In this document: positions 20,492 to 31,792 of the stretch, one piece after another
Layout: every line of letters begins with the position of its first letter
Numbering within the stretch: position 1 is the first letter of the stretch
From: Cryptomeria japonica
Taxonomy: Eukaryota; Streptophyta; Pinopsida; Cupressales; Cupressaceae
DNA: 64,000 nucleotides
Assembly (NCBI RefSeq): GCF_030272615.1
Contig: NC_081407.1
Location: 143,530,897 to 143,594,896 of the forward strand
Direction: 5' to 3'
Translations under genes and position numbers: made by a program
Notes under the pieces: generated by a model
The model's database searches: none
What the model was told of the DNA's origin: nothing
The model's input: only the letters and a program-made list of their open reading frames with translations

Positions 20492-23400
20492 ATGGCATCC
20501 TCCTCTGCACCTGAATTCATAGCAAACCCTATAGTAGTCGAGGTTATAAAATGCCCTAGGCCCGTATTTCAACTAGTTCCCGAGGTAGCTAAGAAAGATG
20601 ACAATGTAGGTGCTTTTTCCCAAATTCCAAAAGGAGTTGTTTTCGCAGAAGATCCCTGAATATATATTCATTGCAACATAGAGGAATTAGGAGATGAAGA
20701 AATCAAAAGCATGTATAAGACTGTTATATGTGACAATTCTGGTAATGTAAAACTAGAACATAAAATTGTTGAAACCCTAAGATTCACTGAAATCCTCTGC
20801 ATTCCCGAATTTCCCAAGGAGGTGATTAGGATAGTTTTAAGCAGGGTACATGGTTCATTCTTTTGGCTTGATTTAGTACACAAAATAACAAAGGAAGCTA
20901 TGAAAGCAATAACAGGGTTACCTTCCACCGGTAACAGACCAGACAAAACCAAGAAGGTCTCCAATGACCTAGTAATGAACTTAACTGGTGCAACATCAGA
21001 CAGAAGGTCTCTGAGAGTTAATGATGTGACTGATATAAATGTGAGATTTGTTAGAATGATTTTAGGGTACAAAGCAACTCATGCAAATAGACTAAACTTA
21101 GTTTCCAGTTTATGCATTAAAAGTGCTATTGACAGGGTTAAAGACAATGTGAAAATTGATGTATGGGAATGGTTAAAAGATGAGCTGATTGATAACTTAG
21201 GCAAAATCAAGAAGGATAAGAAAGGAACTTTCAGATTTGGAAATCTACTTGTATGCTTGATGCTACACATAACTAAACAGGTTCCCGGTATTGGCCATAA
21301 GAATCTTGGATTTGATATACCGGTAGGAAAACAGTTGACAGACCTATTCAATAACATGGGTGAGAACAAAGAAAAGAACATTCATGACTATTTTCAAGCA
21401 CTAAAGGTCAGGATGAACAAAAGAATCAGACTATCATAGAAAATTGTCAACAAATACAAAGATGATATATGTTTTGTAATAAAAAAGGATGAGATCTGGA
21501 TGGAAGCAGTCATCCCAAGAACAATCTAGGTAACAAAGATGGGTTATGAGACTGATGATCATATAATTGAAACTTATGCTAAAGCACTTCTGGAAGCACC
21601 AAATGAACCAAAGGAAGAAGTATTTGGTAGTGCTGAAACCATAGAAAAACAAATTCAATCTAAGAAGAGAGTAAAAAAGGTTGAAGCAGTTGTGAGAAGA
21701 GGTTCTAGACAGGCTAAGGCTATTAAAGAAGATGTATTAAAACAAACCGGTATCACTGAGGATGAGTTAGGAACTCTACAGCCTGAGACTCACCTATCAC
21801 CGGTAGCTACTTCTTTGGAAAGTGACATGCCTGCAGCTTTCAAAAGAGTTGTAAGGAAAAGGGATCCTTCACCAGCATCCACACCTTTTCCTAGAAGGAC
21901 TAGAAAAAAACAACAGGCAGTAAGGTCACCGGTTAGAAAGACAACACCAAAGAAAAAGTTGACACCAAAGAAGAAGAAGACTAAACAAAACTTGGCCCCT
22001 CTTGACAAATTGCTATATGAAATCATAGAGGAAGTGAAACTCAAAAACATAGGAAAGGTCTATGATACACTGTCAGTAGATGACAAAGAACAAGTTGAAA
22101 ACAGTGTTATTTTACACATGGACATCTATAAGAAATTCTTAATGCAAGTAACAGATGATCTACCAGATGAATTGTTCAAAAGAATGGAAGCAAGAAGACA
22201 AGATGTTGTAGAGCTTGATAAGAAAATCAAAATTGAAAAGTTACTTGTTGTTTATCCTGTAAACTCACCTAAGGAGATAGATGACTTAATTGCAGAAGCC
22301 AACCGGTCAGTATTCTCTACTGCACACCGGCATATTGCATTAATGGTTCGAAGAGTGAATGAAGTAATAGAGGAAACAGAAAATGCATGGGACATATTTC
22401 TTGTTGAGAAAGAAAAATAGGAAGAATAGAGGGACCCCAAACCAATAAAGGTATACCAAAAGGAGAGAGACAAAGGAAAAGGAAAGGTTGGTGGACCTCC
22501 GAGTATCAAAGTCAAAGATAACTTATCCCCACCGCCTCAAATTGCATCACTGGTAAAAACTACTAAAGATCAACCAGTAGATGCGAGTATGGACACAGAG
22601 GATACGAATCCTAATCCTGAGTTACTGTACATAGTTGATGTTGATGCACAAAAGGTCAACATTGTGATAGATAAAGAAATAACCGGCAAAACAGATATGG
22701 CTAGTGAGCCACCGACAACTGACATCATTAACAATACAACAGAGCAACAAGTAGAGACTCAGACTGAGACTAAAATAGAGCAACAAACAAAGAGACAAGC
22801 AGAGCAACAGGCTCTGGAACAAGAACAGGTTCACATGGAAATAGTGCCACCAGCAACAGGAGAAGATCAAAAACCATTGCTTAAAGAAATGGAAACACAG
22901 TCTGACCTACTAGAGGTCACTGCAAGCTTGGTTACTTCCTCCACCGATGGAATTCAGAATGTTGGTTCCTCCTCAACAGGTTACAAATCAACAAATGTAA
23001 CTGAAGTACTTTTGGACTCCATCAAAAAGATAACAAATTGTAGTTCATAGGCTTATAAAGCTATAGATGACACAATCCCAATTTTGAAGGTAATAGCTCC
23101 TAACTATAACATAGACAATAAGGATTCTTTAAAACAACTTGATACCTTGTGTAAATACATCACTGAGAAAACAATGACTATTGAGCAAATAAAGGAAGAG
23201 ACATTGAAGAATAAGGTAGAAATTGAAAAGCAAAAATTCTTTGAAGATCAGATAAAGAAGTGTACTAGGGAATTTGACACACTTCTACCAGAACTATGTA
23301 ACTTATTAAAGGAATTTAAAACTCTGTATAAAGATACTTGCAAGACAAACTTTTTGACTAGTAGACATAGATAAGAAAATGAGCAAGGTACAAGATGAAA

Positions 23401-23762
23401 TCAATAAACTTGCAAACAATTTTGTTAACTCACCTAATACTTTATCAGTTTTTGAGCAAAGGATAACCAGTTTTGAGGAAGAATTACTTAAGTTAGAAAG
23501 AGAAAAGGAGAGAATAGTAAATAAGGCAAAGCATTTGAGACTAAGACTGAGTCCAAGATTGGACTATCTAGAATCATTACAGAAGGAAATATCTGAGGCA
23601 CTAGTACAGGGACAGAGAACACCGATAGAGCATATGCAGCACCTCACCAGTACAGTTAAAAGAACAGAGATAGCAATAAAGGACAACAAGGAGTTTATGG
23701 AAAGTATAAACTTGATTTTGGTAGATCTTTTTCAAATTGTAACTACTGAATTACAAGGTTGA
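20492..23762 (+). pseudogene. ORF2 of Element B: unrecognised protein, about 1,080 codons
   Basis: One frame runs from ATG at 20492 (MASSSAPEF) to about 23374. It is interrupted by TGA at 20657 and TAGs near 21437, 21527, 22418, 22427 and 23048, then shifts by one frame to end at TGA 23760-23762. The order is: an N-terminal region; a helical domain with LSRVHG, KAITGLP and FRFGNLLVCLMLH (about 20711-21439); WMEAVIPR and MGYETDD; a Lys/Arg/Pro-rich basic stretch (about 21840-22000); a Gln/Glu-rich stretch (22740-22850); and coiled-coil segments ending near SPRLDYLESLQKEI. I see no signal peptide, membrane segment, protease, RT or integrase motif. The same order and length recur in Element C. 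Function unknown; a structural or accessory role in the particle is only a guess. Confidence 0.75.
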
Positions 23763-23963
23763 GTGAGACTACAACTCTACTAACATCTTGGCAACCTTTG
23801 TCACTAATGCCAAAGGGGAAGTAGTAGTATGAGAAAATAACCGGCAGAAGAATTATCTGCCTAGGGGGAGCTCTTATATTTTTGGTAACATTTTTCGATT
23901 ACAGTTTTGGATACACTTTTGAATTTTCTCATGAGTGTTGCCATCAATGCCAAAGGGGGAGAT
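23763..23963 (+). other. Untranslated tail of Element B with purine tracts
   Basis: Three purine runs: CCAAAGGGGAAGTAGTAG near 23810, CTAGGGGGAGC near 23861 and CCAAAGGGGGAGA at 23950-23962, which directly precedes the LTR and is the likely PPT. The last lies in the phrase ATCAATGCCAAAGGGGGAGA, nearly identical to the matching sites of Element A2 and Copia-3. Confidence 0.75.
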
Positions 23964-24760
23964 TGTTGGCATATGCACACTCCAATGAGACATTGTAGGT
24001 GATTGAAGGTTTTGTCATTGATGGCAACCTTACAATCCTATGGCACCGGCAAGGCATTACACCGACAAGGCATTACATCGGCGCTAACAAGATCAGACTC
24101 TACACCGGCACCGGCAAAGAAAGGAAGCATACCAGCATAGAGGCTGAAAGGATTTTTGTTATATTGTATTTTGTTTATTATTGTAAAATCTTTGTAAGCC
24201 AACTTGGAATCATTGTAAAATGACTCTTATATAAGAGAGATCATTGTAGAACATTTGTAAGTAAGAAAGCAGATCATATTTAGGTGAAATAAGGTAGACC
24301 TATTATGCGAATTATAGGTTAAGGGTTTATGTAAGAAGCAGAGAAAAAACCGGTACTAGATCTGGCATTATAGATGCTATTCTGAAGCAGTACAAGATAC
24401 TAGATTTGTATAATCCATCATTGTAAGTCAGTGAGACTTCCCATTGAGCAGTGAGCTCTAGGCAGTTGGCCTTCCTACATGTGTAGGCCCCTCTTGTAGC
24501 AGTAATATTCTCTTATTGGCCAGTAAGTGAAATTGTGGGTCACAAATCCCACCGAGGTTTTTCCCACACCGGGTTTCCTCCTTAAATCATTGTGTTATGG
24601 TGTGTTTTTCATGTGGTTGCTTTTAATTATGTTTATTGCATTATTTCTTGCATACCGGTACACTGTTATAATATGTTCTACATGTTTGAAGTTAAGAAAT
24701 TCAATTCACCGGTTAGATACTGATTCACCCCCCCTCTCAATATCTGTGGGAATCCTAACA
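23964..24760 (+). repeat. 3' LTR of Element B
   Basis: 797 bp, TGTTGGCATATGCAC...AATCCTAACA, followed by the target duplication TCAAT. It keeps more CCGG sites than the 5' LTR. Confidence 0.94.
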
Positions 24761-24765
24761 TCAAT

Positions 24766-25782
24766 TTCTATGCCAGACGGTTTAATCGGTTTATATGTTC
24801 ATTCATGCATACTTAAGTCCTAATGGTTTACATTTTGAGTCAAACAAATAATATTTCAAAGTGACAAAGGAATAGAACCCATAAGGATTTCTTGACTCTC
24901 TTTGACAAGAGTTAGTGAAGCATATACCCCTTTAGAGGCTTGTAATCCAATGTTTAGTTGAAAGAGAGTTCAGTTCTGGTTGAGTTGATTGCTAGTTTAG
25001 CCCATCTGTTTTTCACCCCTAAACAATAATTAAAAAAATTATCCAACAATTATATAGTCTTTAATTATGTTTTCTTATTTAATAATTTTGAAAATGTTAT
25101 GTATTTTTGTATTGGTTGATTTTAGAAACAATAGCTGCAAAGAAAAAAAACTTATTGAGTTTTTCTTTTAAATTTATTTGCTAAAATTTCAACTTTATTA
25201 ATGTCTTGAATAGCAATGAACATTGTTATAGATATCATAAATTTATGAGATGGCAAAATAAATTAATTTGAAAGTTACTTTTGTCTACAAACAAAATTTT
25301 TCAATTATTTGGTCCCTTTCAATTTACTATCTAAATATTTTTCAATTATTTTGTCCCTTTCAATTTACCATCTCAACATTTTTCAATTATTTTATCCATT
25401 TCAATTTACCCATCTCTCTAAAATATATGTATAACATTTTTATTATATTTATAATCAATTAATTTTTTGTGTTTGAATTATAATTGATATTAATATCTTG
25501 AATGACATTGAATATTATTGTATACATCATAATATTATGAGGTGATATGAAAAATTATTACAATAATTAATTTTCCCTCCAATGTTCACTTTAGTATACC
25601 AACCTCTTTAAAATATTCATATAATATTTTAAACTAAGGGATAAAACTTATGCTTAAGAATATTAATAAAAATATATATAGCCTCTCTAAAAGTTATTCA
25701 ATATTATGAAAAGATATATACAACTACAAATATGTGCAAGATCTATACATTGATATATGTTATACAAATTTGATATTAATTT

Positions 25783-25838
<56 letters not shown>

Positions 25839-27688
25839 CTATTGGAAAAATGTAGAAAACTATTTTCACCCAACTTTTCAAGTGAATCAATAAAAAATTC
25901 TTTGTTTGTCTAGTGAATTGCATAAATAATTAGAGATATTAATAAGTAGTGATTCTAAAGTTTCTAAAATTTTAGAGTATAATATTTAATTTAAGGAAGA
26001 TTGTAGAGTAGTGGTCTTAAAGTTGTGAACATGCTCAATATTAGGCACAAAGATAGGGTGTTCAACTAGCAGTAAAAAAAGTGGAAATGATATTATATTT
26101 TTTATTCAATTCTTTTATCCAATAAATTTAGAAAATATCATTCATATATTTTTATTGGTTCATTTAGTAAATAATTCAATGTATAGATATAACTATTGTT
26201 ATGCTTGTGTATTTTTATTGGTTATTATTAGGTCATATTCACACTATCATGCCTGAGCTTACTTAGCTCACATGTTTTTTGTATCAAGTTATAATATTAG
26301 GGTACATGTCATCATCTAATTATATCCTCATCTAGGTTTCATCCTTGTCTTTATAACAAGGTTTTCATTGTATGTTATAATAATTATCTTTTTTCATCTA
26401 ATGAAATCACAATCATTTTTCTCTTCTCTAATAACGCGTTTTAATTGTAGGTGATCCTTACAGTTATATGAAAGTTTCATCATCAAGTCCAACATTAATT
26501 TTTCATTTCATATGATTGTGACACTTGTCATAATCTTATGTTGTCCCATCCTCTCACTCTGGTTATATAAACAAGGTTTCTATTGTACATTATGTATCAT
26601 TGTATCACTATACCATAATTAAGAAATACATTTCTTGCTACCATATTGGTGAAGGCTATTTCTTGTTTTGTTGGTGATTCTAATATTGACTTTATTTTGT
26701 CTCTTATATAGATAGGCTTTCATCATGTTACAAGTGACTCCATAATGACTGCATAATATGCACCTACTAAGCCACTCAAATATTTATAATAATCACTATT
26801 TATCTTACTTGAAAATATCACATGAAGAGGGCAAAAAAATTACATTAAGCATATAAGGGACCATTATAGAACATAAAGATGTTCAAATTATAATAGTTAG
26901 AGAACAAATATTAGGAAAAAAAATATCAAAAGTTTAAATTTGCCAAAAAAAAATTATTATATACATTTTCACATGGTAAACTATAATTTTGGTGTAGCTT
27001 CAATCATAATGAAGTTTGTGTATAATTTCAATGAAAAAATAAAAGGAGATATTTTGAAGCTAAGATTACATGTATCTTGTAACCAATTGCTTAAGAAGTT
27101 ATCTTCACATTTGAACACTATGATGCTTAATATTATTAATCATGTTACACCTCATAGGGCTTTTTAGGGCTTTCTTATAACCTTTTAGGGTTTTATTTTG
27201 ATAGAAATGTGAAGATTAATTATTGCAATTATCTACTTAACTTACATGGTTGCAAACTATTGTCACCACATGCATGCTTCTATAAAAACTACTTAAGCCT
27301 TTTCTAAAGACTTCATAGTGTAGTTTAAGGCCTAGTGGCAAGAATGTACATGTTAGACAATTATAAATTTATAAGGAAGATATTGATGGAACTAAAAAGT
27401 TCATATTGTGGACCTCTGTATATGTCACTATGAATCGTTTAGTATAATAGATATCATAATTTTATTGAATATTTATTTATAAAATGATATGAATTATTTT
27501 TAGTTTCTCTAGACTAAAGTATTGAATGGTGAGTAAAATCAACAAATAGTGGTAGGTTGTTAGAGATTTTTGACAAATTTTTAATATTTCATCACTATTT
27601 TTCTGATACATGAAAGGAGTTACATATTGAAAAAAAACAGCAAATACAAATGATTTTTTCTACCAAAGCACAAATCCTCTCTAACCCA
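24766..27688. repeat. AT-rich DNA with dispersed-repeat fragments and an AT microsatellite
   Basis: The block at about 25050-25930 resembles 9780-10950: CAATTTACCATCTCAACA, TTTCAATTATTTTATCCATTTC, ATATTAATAAAAATATAT, ACAACTACAAATATGTGCAA and CACCCAACTTTTCAAGTG occur in matching order. An (AT)n run covers about 25790-25835. The stretch near 26110-26225 resembles about 15010-15120. No gene is recognised up to the duplication CCTAC at 27689-27693. Confidence 0.6.
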
Positions 27689-27693
27689 CCTAC

Positions 27694-28885
27694 TGTTGGC
27701 AATTTAGAGGAATTCATTATGTGTTGCATTGATGTTTGTCATTGATGTCAACACTAGTTGTTTTGATATCTACTGGGTTCTGGTAGAGTGGTTGGTTTAT
27801 GATGTTGATCTGGAGATCTTCTCTGGTATTTTTTGTCTTGTGGAATTGGTATGGATTGGTATTTTATGTGTTCCCGATGCATATCACATTCAGTTGGTTC
27901 AGGATTTGATGATCTGGAAGCTATCATTTGTTCTAGTAAGCCTTTTTGTTATTGGTAAGGGTTTTACTGGCAGACCTTTGTTGAAGATCTTTTGATGAAT
28001 CTGATAAGTGGTGTTGGTGAGGCTTGTACAAGGTTATCAGGATGCTGATGGTTATCATGTTTGTGTTCCAGTTGATTGGTGGTGTTGCATTTGGTTTATG
28101 GCGACCTATTATAGGTCCAAGCTTATTCTACTAGGTTATGGATCGGTTTATGTAACGTGTTGGTTGATGCTCCCGATGCGTTATCGATTGGATTTATTGA
28201 TTGGTTTATGTTGTTTTGGTCTTAGGCCAACTTGGTTTATCATTGGTTTGTGGGATTATTCAATGGATTTATTGTATTATCTTTTAGGTAGCCGACCTAA
28301 TTGTTTAGGTCCTGGGTTGGTATAAATATGATCTAAGATCTCTTTGTAGATCATGGGATGGAAAGATGATATTATCTATATGCGAATAATGTTGTAATCA
28401 TATGCAAAGATTTTAGTCGATCATGGGTGATCGAATTGGGTTTGTGTAAGAGGTTTAAGACCTCCAGTATTGAGCTTAACTGGAACTATACTCATGCATA
28501 GGAGATGTTATTCTTGCAGTTCAATCTTCATTCTAGATTGTAGTTTGATGTTTTATGTAGTCAGTGAGGCTATTTTTGTGATGAGCAATGCGCTCTAGGC
28601 TATTGGCCTTCCTGCATGTGAAAGCCCCTTATTGTAATATTTATTCATCTAATCAGTGGATAGATATTATCGGTCTCCAATCCCACCGTGGTTTTTCCTC
28701 ATTGAGGTTTTCCACGTATAAATCTGTGGTGTTATGGTGTTCATATTTGTGGTTGCATTGTTACTTATTGTTATATGCTTTTATGTTTATCAATTGTTGA
28801 GTTATTGTGTTATTAAGGTTAAATTTCTCCATTCTGGTAGAACACTGATTCACCCCCCCCCCCTTAGTATTCTGGGATCCCAACA
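27694..28885 (+). repeat. 5' LTR of Element A2 (family A)
   Basis: 1,192 bp. TATAAATA at 28321-28328 is the likely promoter. A C-run (TTCACCCCCCCCCCCTTAGTAT) lies just before the 3' end. It is bounded by the target duplication on the left and the primer site on the right. Confidence 0.95.
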
Positions 28886-28886
28886 A

Positions 28887-28899
28887 TTGGTATCAGAGC
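28887..28899 (+). promoter_or_regulatory. Primer binding site of Element A2
   Basis: TTGGTATCAGAGC, an exact initiator-Met tRNA type primer site, one base after the LTR. Confidence 0.92.
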
Positions 28900-28920
28900 T
28901 TGGTGCCTCGGAATAAGTCT

Positions 28921-30084
28921 AACAACTTGAGGAAGATCTTGTATCCAGAATCCATGGAGATAAGTCTGAGGAAGGAACTTCAAGTAGCTCTTGAAGACTA
29001 TGATGTTGAAAGGTTGAGGAACATGAAGCTACAAAATGAGTTGAGATATGCGAAGAAATTCATTTTTACTCTATAGGAGAGGTTGTCATCTGCACAAGCT
29101 AAAAGGAAGGAACTTTGTGATCAATTACAAAACTAGGATGATGGAGAGAAGAATGCTTTAAAGGAATTATGTCAGAATATGAGTCAGGAGATTGAAGACC
29201 GAAAGAAGAATGAAGAAAATCTTTCTATATCTCTAAAAGACAGATCTGAGGAATGCATTAGGTTGGCGCATGAGAATGATGTGTTGAGAACTGAATTGAT
29301 GCAATCACAGAACAATGAGAAAGAGTTGGAAAGAATTATAACAATCTTAAGAGGTGATCTAGATGTTGCAAATGAGTACAAAGACAAGTTCAAGGTTAGT
29401 TCTGCTAAGCTTGATGAGTTATTGAAGGATCAAAGGGACACTGGAGATACTAGAGGTCTTGGATTTGAGCATGGAGAAAGCTCTGGTACTACAAATCAGG
29501 ATGACACATCCGGTCAGAAGGTCAACCAGAATCAGAAATCACTGGTAAGACAACCCAATGCACATAAATTTCATGGTAGATTCTTTGTTTGCAATAAGTT
29601 TGGTCATAGAGCAAGTCAATACAAAAATAGAGAAAATCAGAATAATAATTTAGTTCCCGGTTAGTGTTCAAATTGTAAAAAGTATGGTCATAGGACAGAA
29701 GATTGTAGAATGAATGTGAGATGTCTTGCATGTGGAAAGTTTGGACATATGGCTAATCAATGTAGGTCAAGGAATGGTCAAGGTTATAGTAAGGCAATTC
29801 AGATGAATAATGTCACTTGTTATGCATGCAACAAAGTAGGACATATTGCTAAATTTTGCAGAAGCAAGAACCTACCGACGAGAAGTGATAAATCTAATGA
29901 GAAGGGAAAGCAGAAGGTTGATGATATTTGGAAGGATCATGAGGAGAAGTGGGTTATGAAGTATGAGGATCAACTGGTAGAATCAAATGCCCCAGATGTT
30001 TATTCAACTGAAGCATCTACCCCAATTACTCAATCAACAGAGCAGAATGTTCCTGTACCAACAAGAAACACATCTGGTATCTAA
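28921..30084 (+). pseudogene. ORF1 of Element A2: coiled-coil, four-knuckle Gag-like protein
   Basis: Homologous along its length to ORF1 of Element B, starting from the shared LRKIL motif at about 28929. Shared features are the early DYD motif, KR-ELC, EIEDRKKNEE, GLGFEHGESSGT and the knuckle block. Knuckle 1 is damaged (FFVCNKFGHRASQY: first and last Cys replaced). Knuckles 2-4 are intact: CSNCKKYGHRTEDC, CLACGKFGHMANQC and CYACNKVGHIAKFC. In-frame TAGs lie near 29075 and 29135 and again between knuckles 1 and 2 (about 29663). The likely role is RNA binding and packaging, inferred from the knuckles. After the last knuckle the tail is Thr/Ser-rich and ends at TAA 30082-30084. Confidence 0.83.
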
Positions 30085-30229
30085 GACATTTTCCTTAGGG
30101 GGAGGCAAATTGATGACAGATCTTGTATTGCCCCCAGTAGTGGTCTGAAAGCTTGTTTCAGATCTTGGAGAAGTCAGTTTGAAGGTTAACTAACAAAGAT
30201 TTGTTGTATCTTGGATCTGGTTTGGTTTA

Positions 30230-31380
30230 TGGGTAAGTCACTTTATGAGTTATGGTTTGGTCATACATCTATAGTTAAGTACTTTAGAATCTTTAGTAGT
30301 GAATTGGAAGTTTGATCCTAGATGTGATGAAGGGATATTTCTTGGTTATTCAAATGAAATCAAAGCATATAGATGTTATAACAAAATATTGCAGAGAATT
30401 GTGGAGAGTGCTAATGTCAAGGTGGATGAGCAGTACAAAGGTCAAATCAAAACTTATGAGAGAGAACTGGAAGTGGAGATGATCATAACTAAACTAGTAG
30501 CACCTATACCATAACAAAATGTTGAACTAGTTACTCCAGTAGCATCAAAAAAATCGACAATAACTGAAGATCAGAGCAGAGAAGAAGAAAGTTAGAAGAC
30601 TCCTAGATATGTAAGGTTGAATCATTCAGAAGATCAGATATTTGGACAAGAGGAAGGTTGGAAACTAATGAGGTATGTTTAATTTCTCAAGTTGAGTCGA
30701 CATTAGTTATTGAAGCTTGTAAAGATGAATGTTGGCTATAAGTTATGGAAGAGGAATTGGATTAGGACAACACATGGACTTGGATGTTATTGGAACTTGG
30801 CTTGATTGGTTCACAAAGGATATTCTCAGAAGGAAGGAATTGATTATGTTGAATCCTTGCTCCGATAGCTAGGATTTTTAGATATTTACAAGGATTTTAG
30901 GTATGGTTTTTGGTTTATGATGACTTTACACTATGTGCATATACAGATGCAGATTGGGCTGGAGATATAGGTAACCAGATGAAAGAAACTTGTTTCATGG
31001 ATCAGCAAGAAATAGTCATGTACTTCTTTATCTACTGTTGAAGCTGAGTATGTTGTTGTTGCTTCTAACTATACACAATTTCTATGGATGAAGCAAATGT
31101 TGAAGGATATAAGGGTAGATTATAATGAACCAGTAGTTATTCACTGTGATAACTCTATTGCTATTACATATCAAAGAATCTGGTATTTCATTCTAAGACT
31201 AAGCACATTTCTATCAAGTATAATTTTCTGAAGGAGAAGGTGGAAACAAATGAAGTTAGACTATTTTATGTGAACACTAAAGAGCATATTGCATATATAT
31301 TCACTAAACCTTTTCCTAAGGAATCATTTGAGTACTTCATAAACAAATTGGGAGTTTATGCCCCTTTGGTAGAGACTTGA
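30230..31380 (+). pseudogene. Copia pol remnant of Element A2 with RT deletion
   Basis: The stretch at 30299-30514 is the integrase/RT linker (RCDEGIFLGYSN, RIVESANVKVDEQYKGQ), like the linker of Copia-1. Fragments of the RT start follow to about 30870, with stops and frame changes. The sequence then jumps directly to the RNase H (RIFRYLQG, then AYTDADWAGDI at about 30946), joined at AGGATT (30871-30876). The RT catalytic region with its VDD motif is absent. The RNase H part keeps VEAEYV and IFTKP and ends with a TGA at 31378-31380. It is a dead remnant; no enzyme could be made. Confidence 0.85.
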
Positions 31381-31792
31381 GTGATGCTGATTGGAATCAG
31401 TCCATCATGCATTATTAGAACTATCATTCATTCTAAATTAATGTGTTGATGCTACTACTCAGGGGGAGTAGTCATCTATGTGGTTCAAAGGATTTATGAT
31501 TTTTCTTTGGTGTTTATGTCAGATTTCTGGCATTGATGTCAAAGGGGGAGAGATATTTATGTGAAAAATAGAAAACAGAACTTAACAGAGATATCAGTCA
31601 AAGGGGGAGGAATAGAATTTCAGATTGGTTGTATCCCACATGGGGAGTTTGGTCTGTTGGTTCAGAACTTCATTGTCATTTCATTTTGGGGAGATTTTTG
31701 GATGCCTTCCTTTTGGGGAGACTTGTTTGGCATCTCTTGGCACTTGGATGCTTTTCACATCTAGTGTTGTCATCAATGCCAAAGGGGGAGAT
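31381..31792 (+). other. Untranslated tail of Element A2 with repeated purine tracts
   Basis: Purine runs occur near 31459 (CAGGGGGAGTAG), 31541 (CAAAGGGGGAGAG), 31599 (CAAAGGGGGAGGAA), 31687, 31715 and 31780-31791 (CAAAGGGGGAGA), the last touching the LTR. Several sit behind CATTGATGTC or CATCAATGCC. This is the longest form of a ladder that occurs in all the copia-type and pol-less elements here. Confidence 0.75.

Larger units (their letters stand above)
18126..24760 (+). mobile_element. Element B: complete LTR retrotransposon without pol, ORF1+ORF2
   Basis: LTRs at 18126-18956 and 23964-24760 both start TGTTGGCATATGCACACTCC and end AATCCTAACA. They are flanked by the duplication TCAAT (18121-18125 and 24761-24765). 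A primer site follows the first LTR and a purine-rich tail precedes the second. The 5-kb interior holds a coiled-coil, four-knuckle ORF1 and a long ORF2. No protease, integrase, RT or RNase H motif is seen in any frame. It must therefore have moved with enzymes supplied by another element. Its LTR also exists as a solo copy at 4361-5171. It is comparable in kind to the non-autonomous TR-GAG and LARD classes, but the long ORF2 is unusual. Confidence 0.93.

Noticed and set aside
20492-23762. ORF2 as a retroviral envelope-like protein
   Set aside because: No signal peptide, no membrane-spanning segment and no glycoprotein-like Cys pattern; the protein is charged and helical.
28887-28899. TTGGTATCAGAGC-type sequences as possible tRNA gene ends
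   Set aside because: They stand one base inside LTR ends in six elements and lack any cloverleaf sequence; they are primer binding sites.
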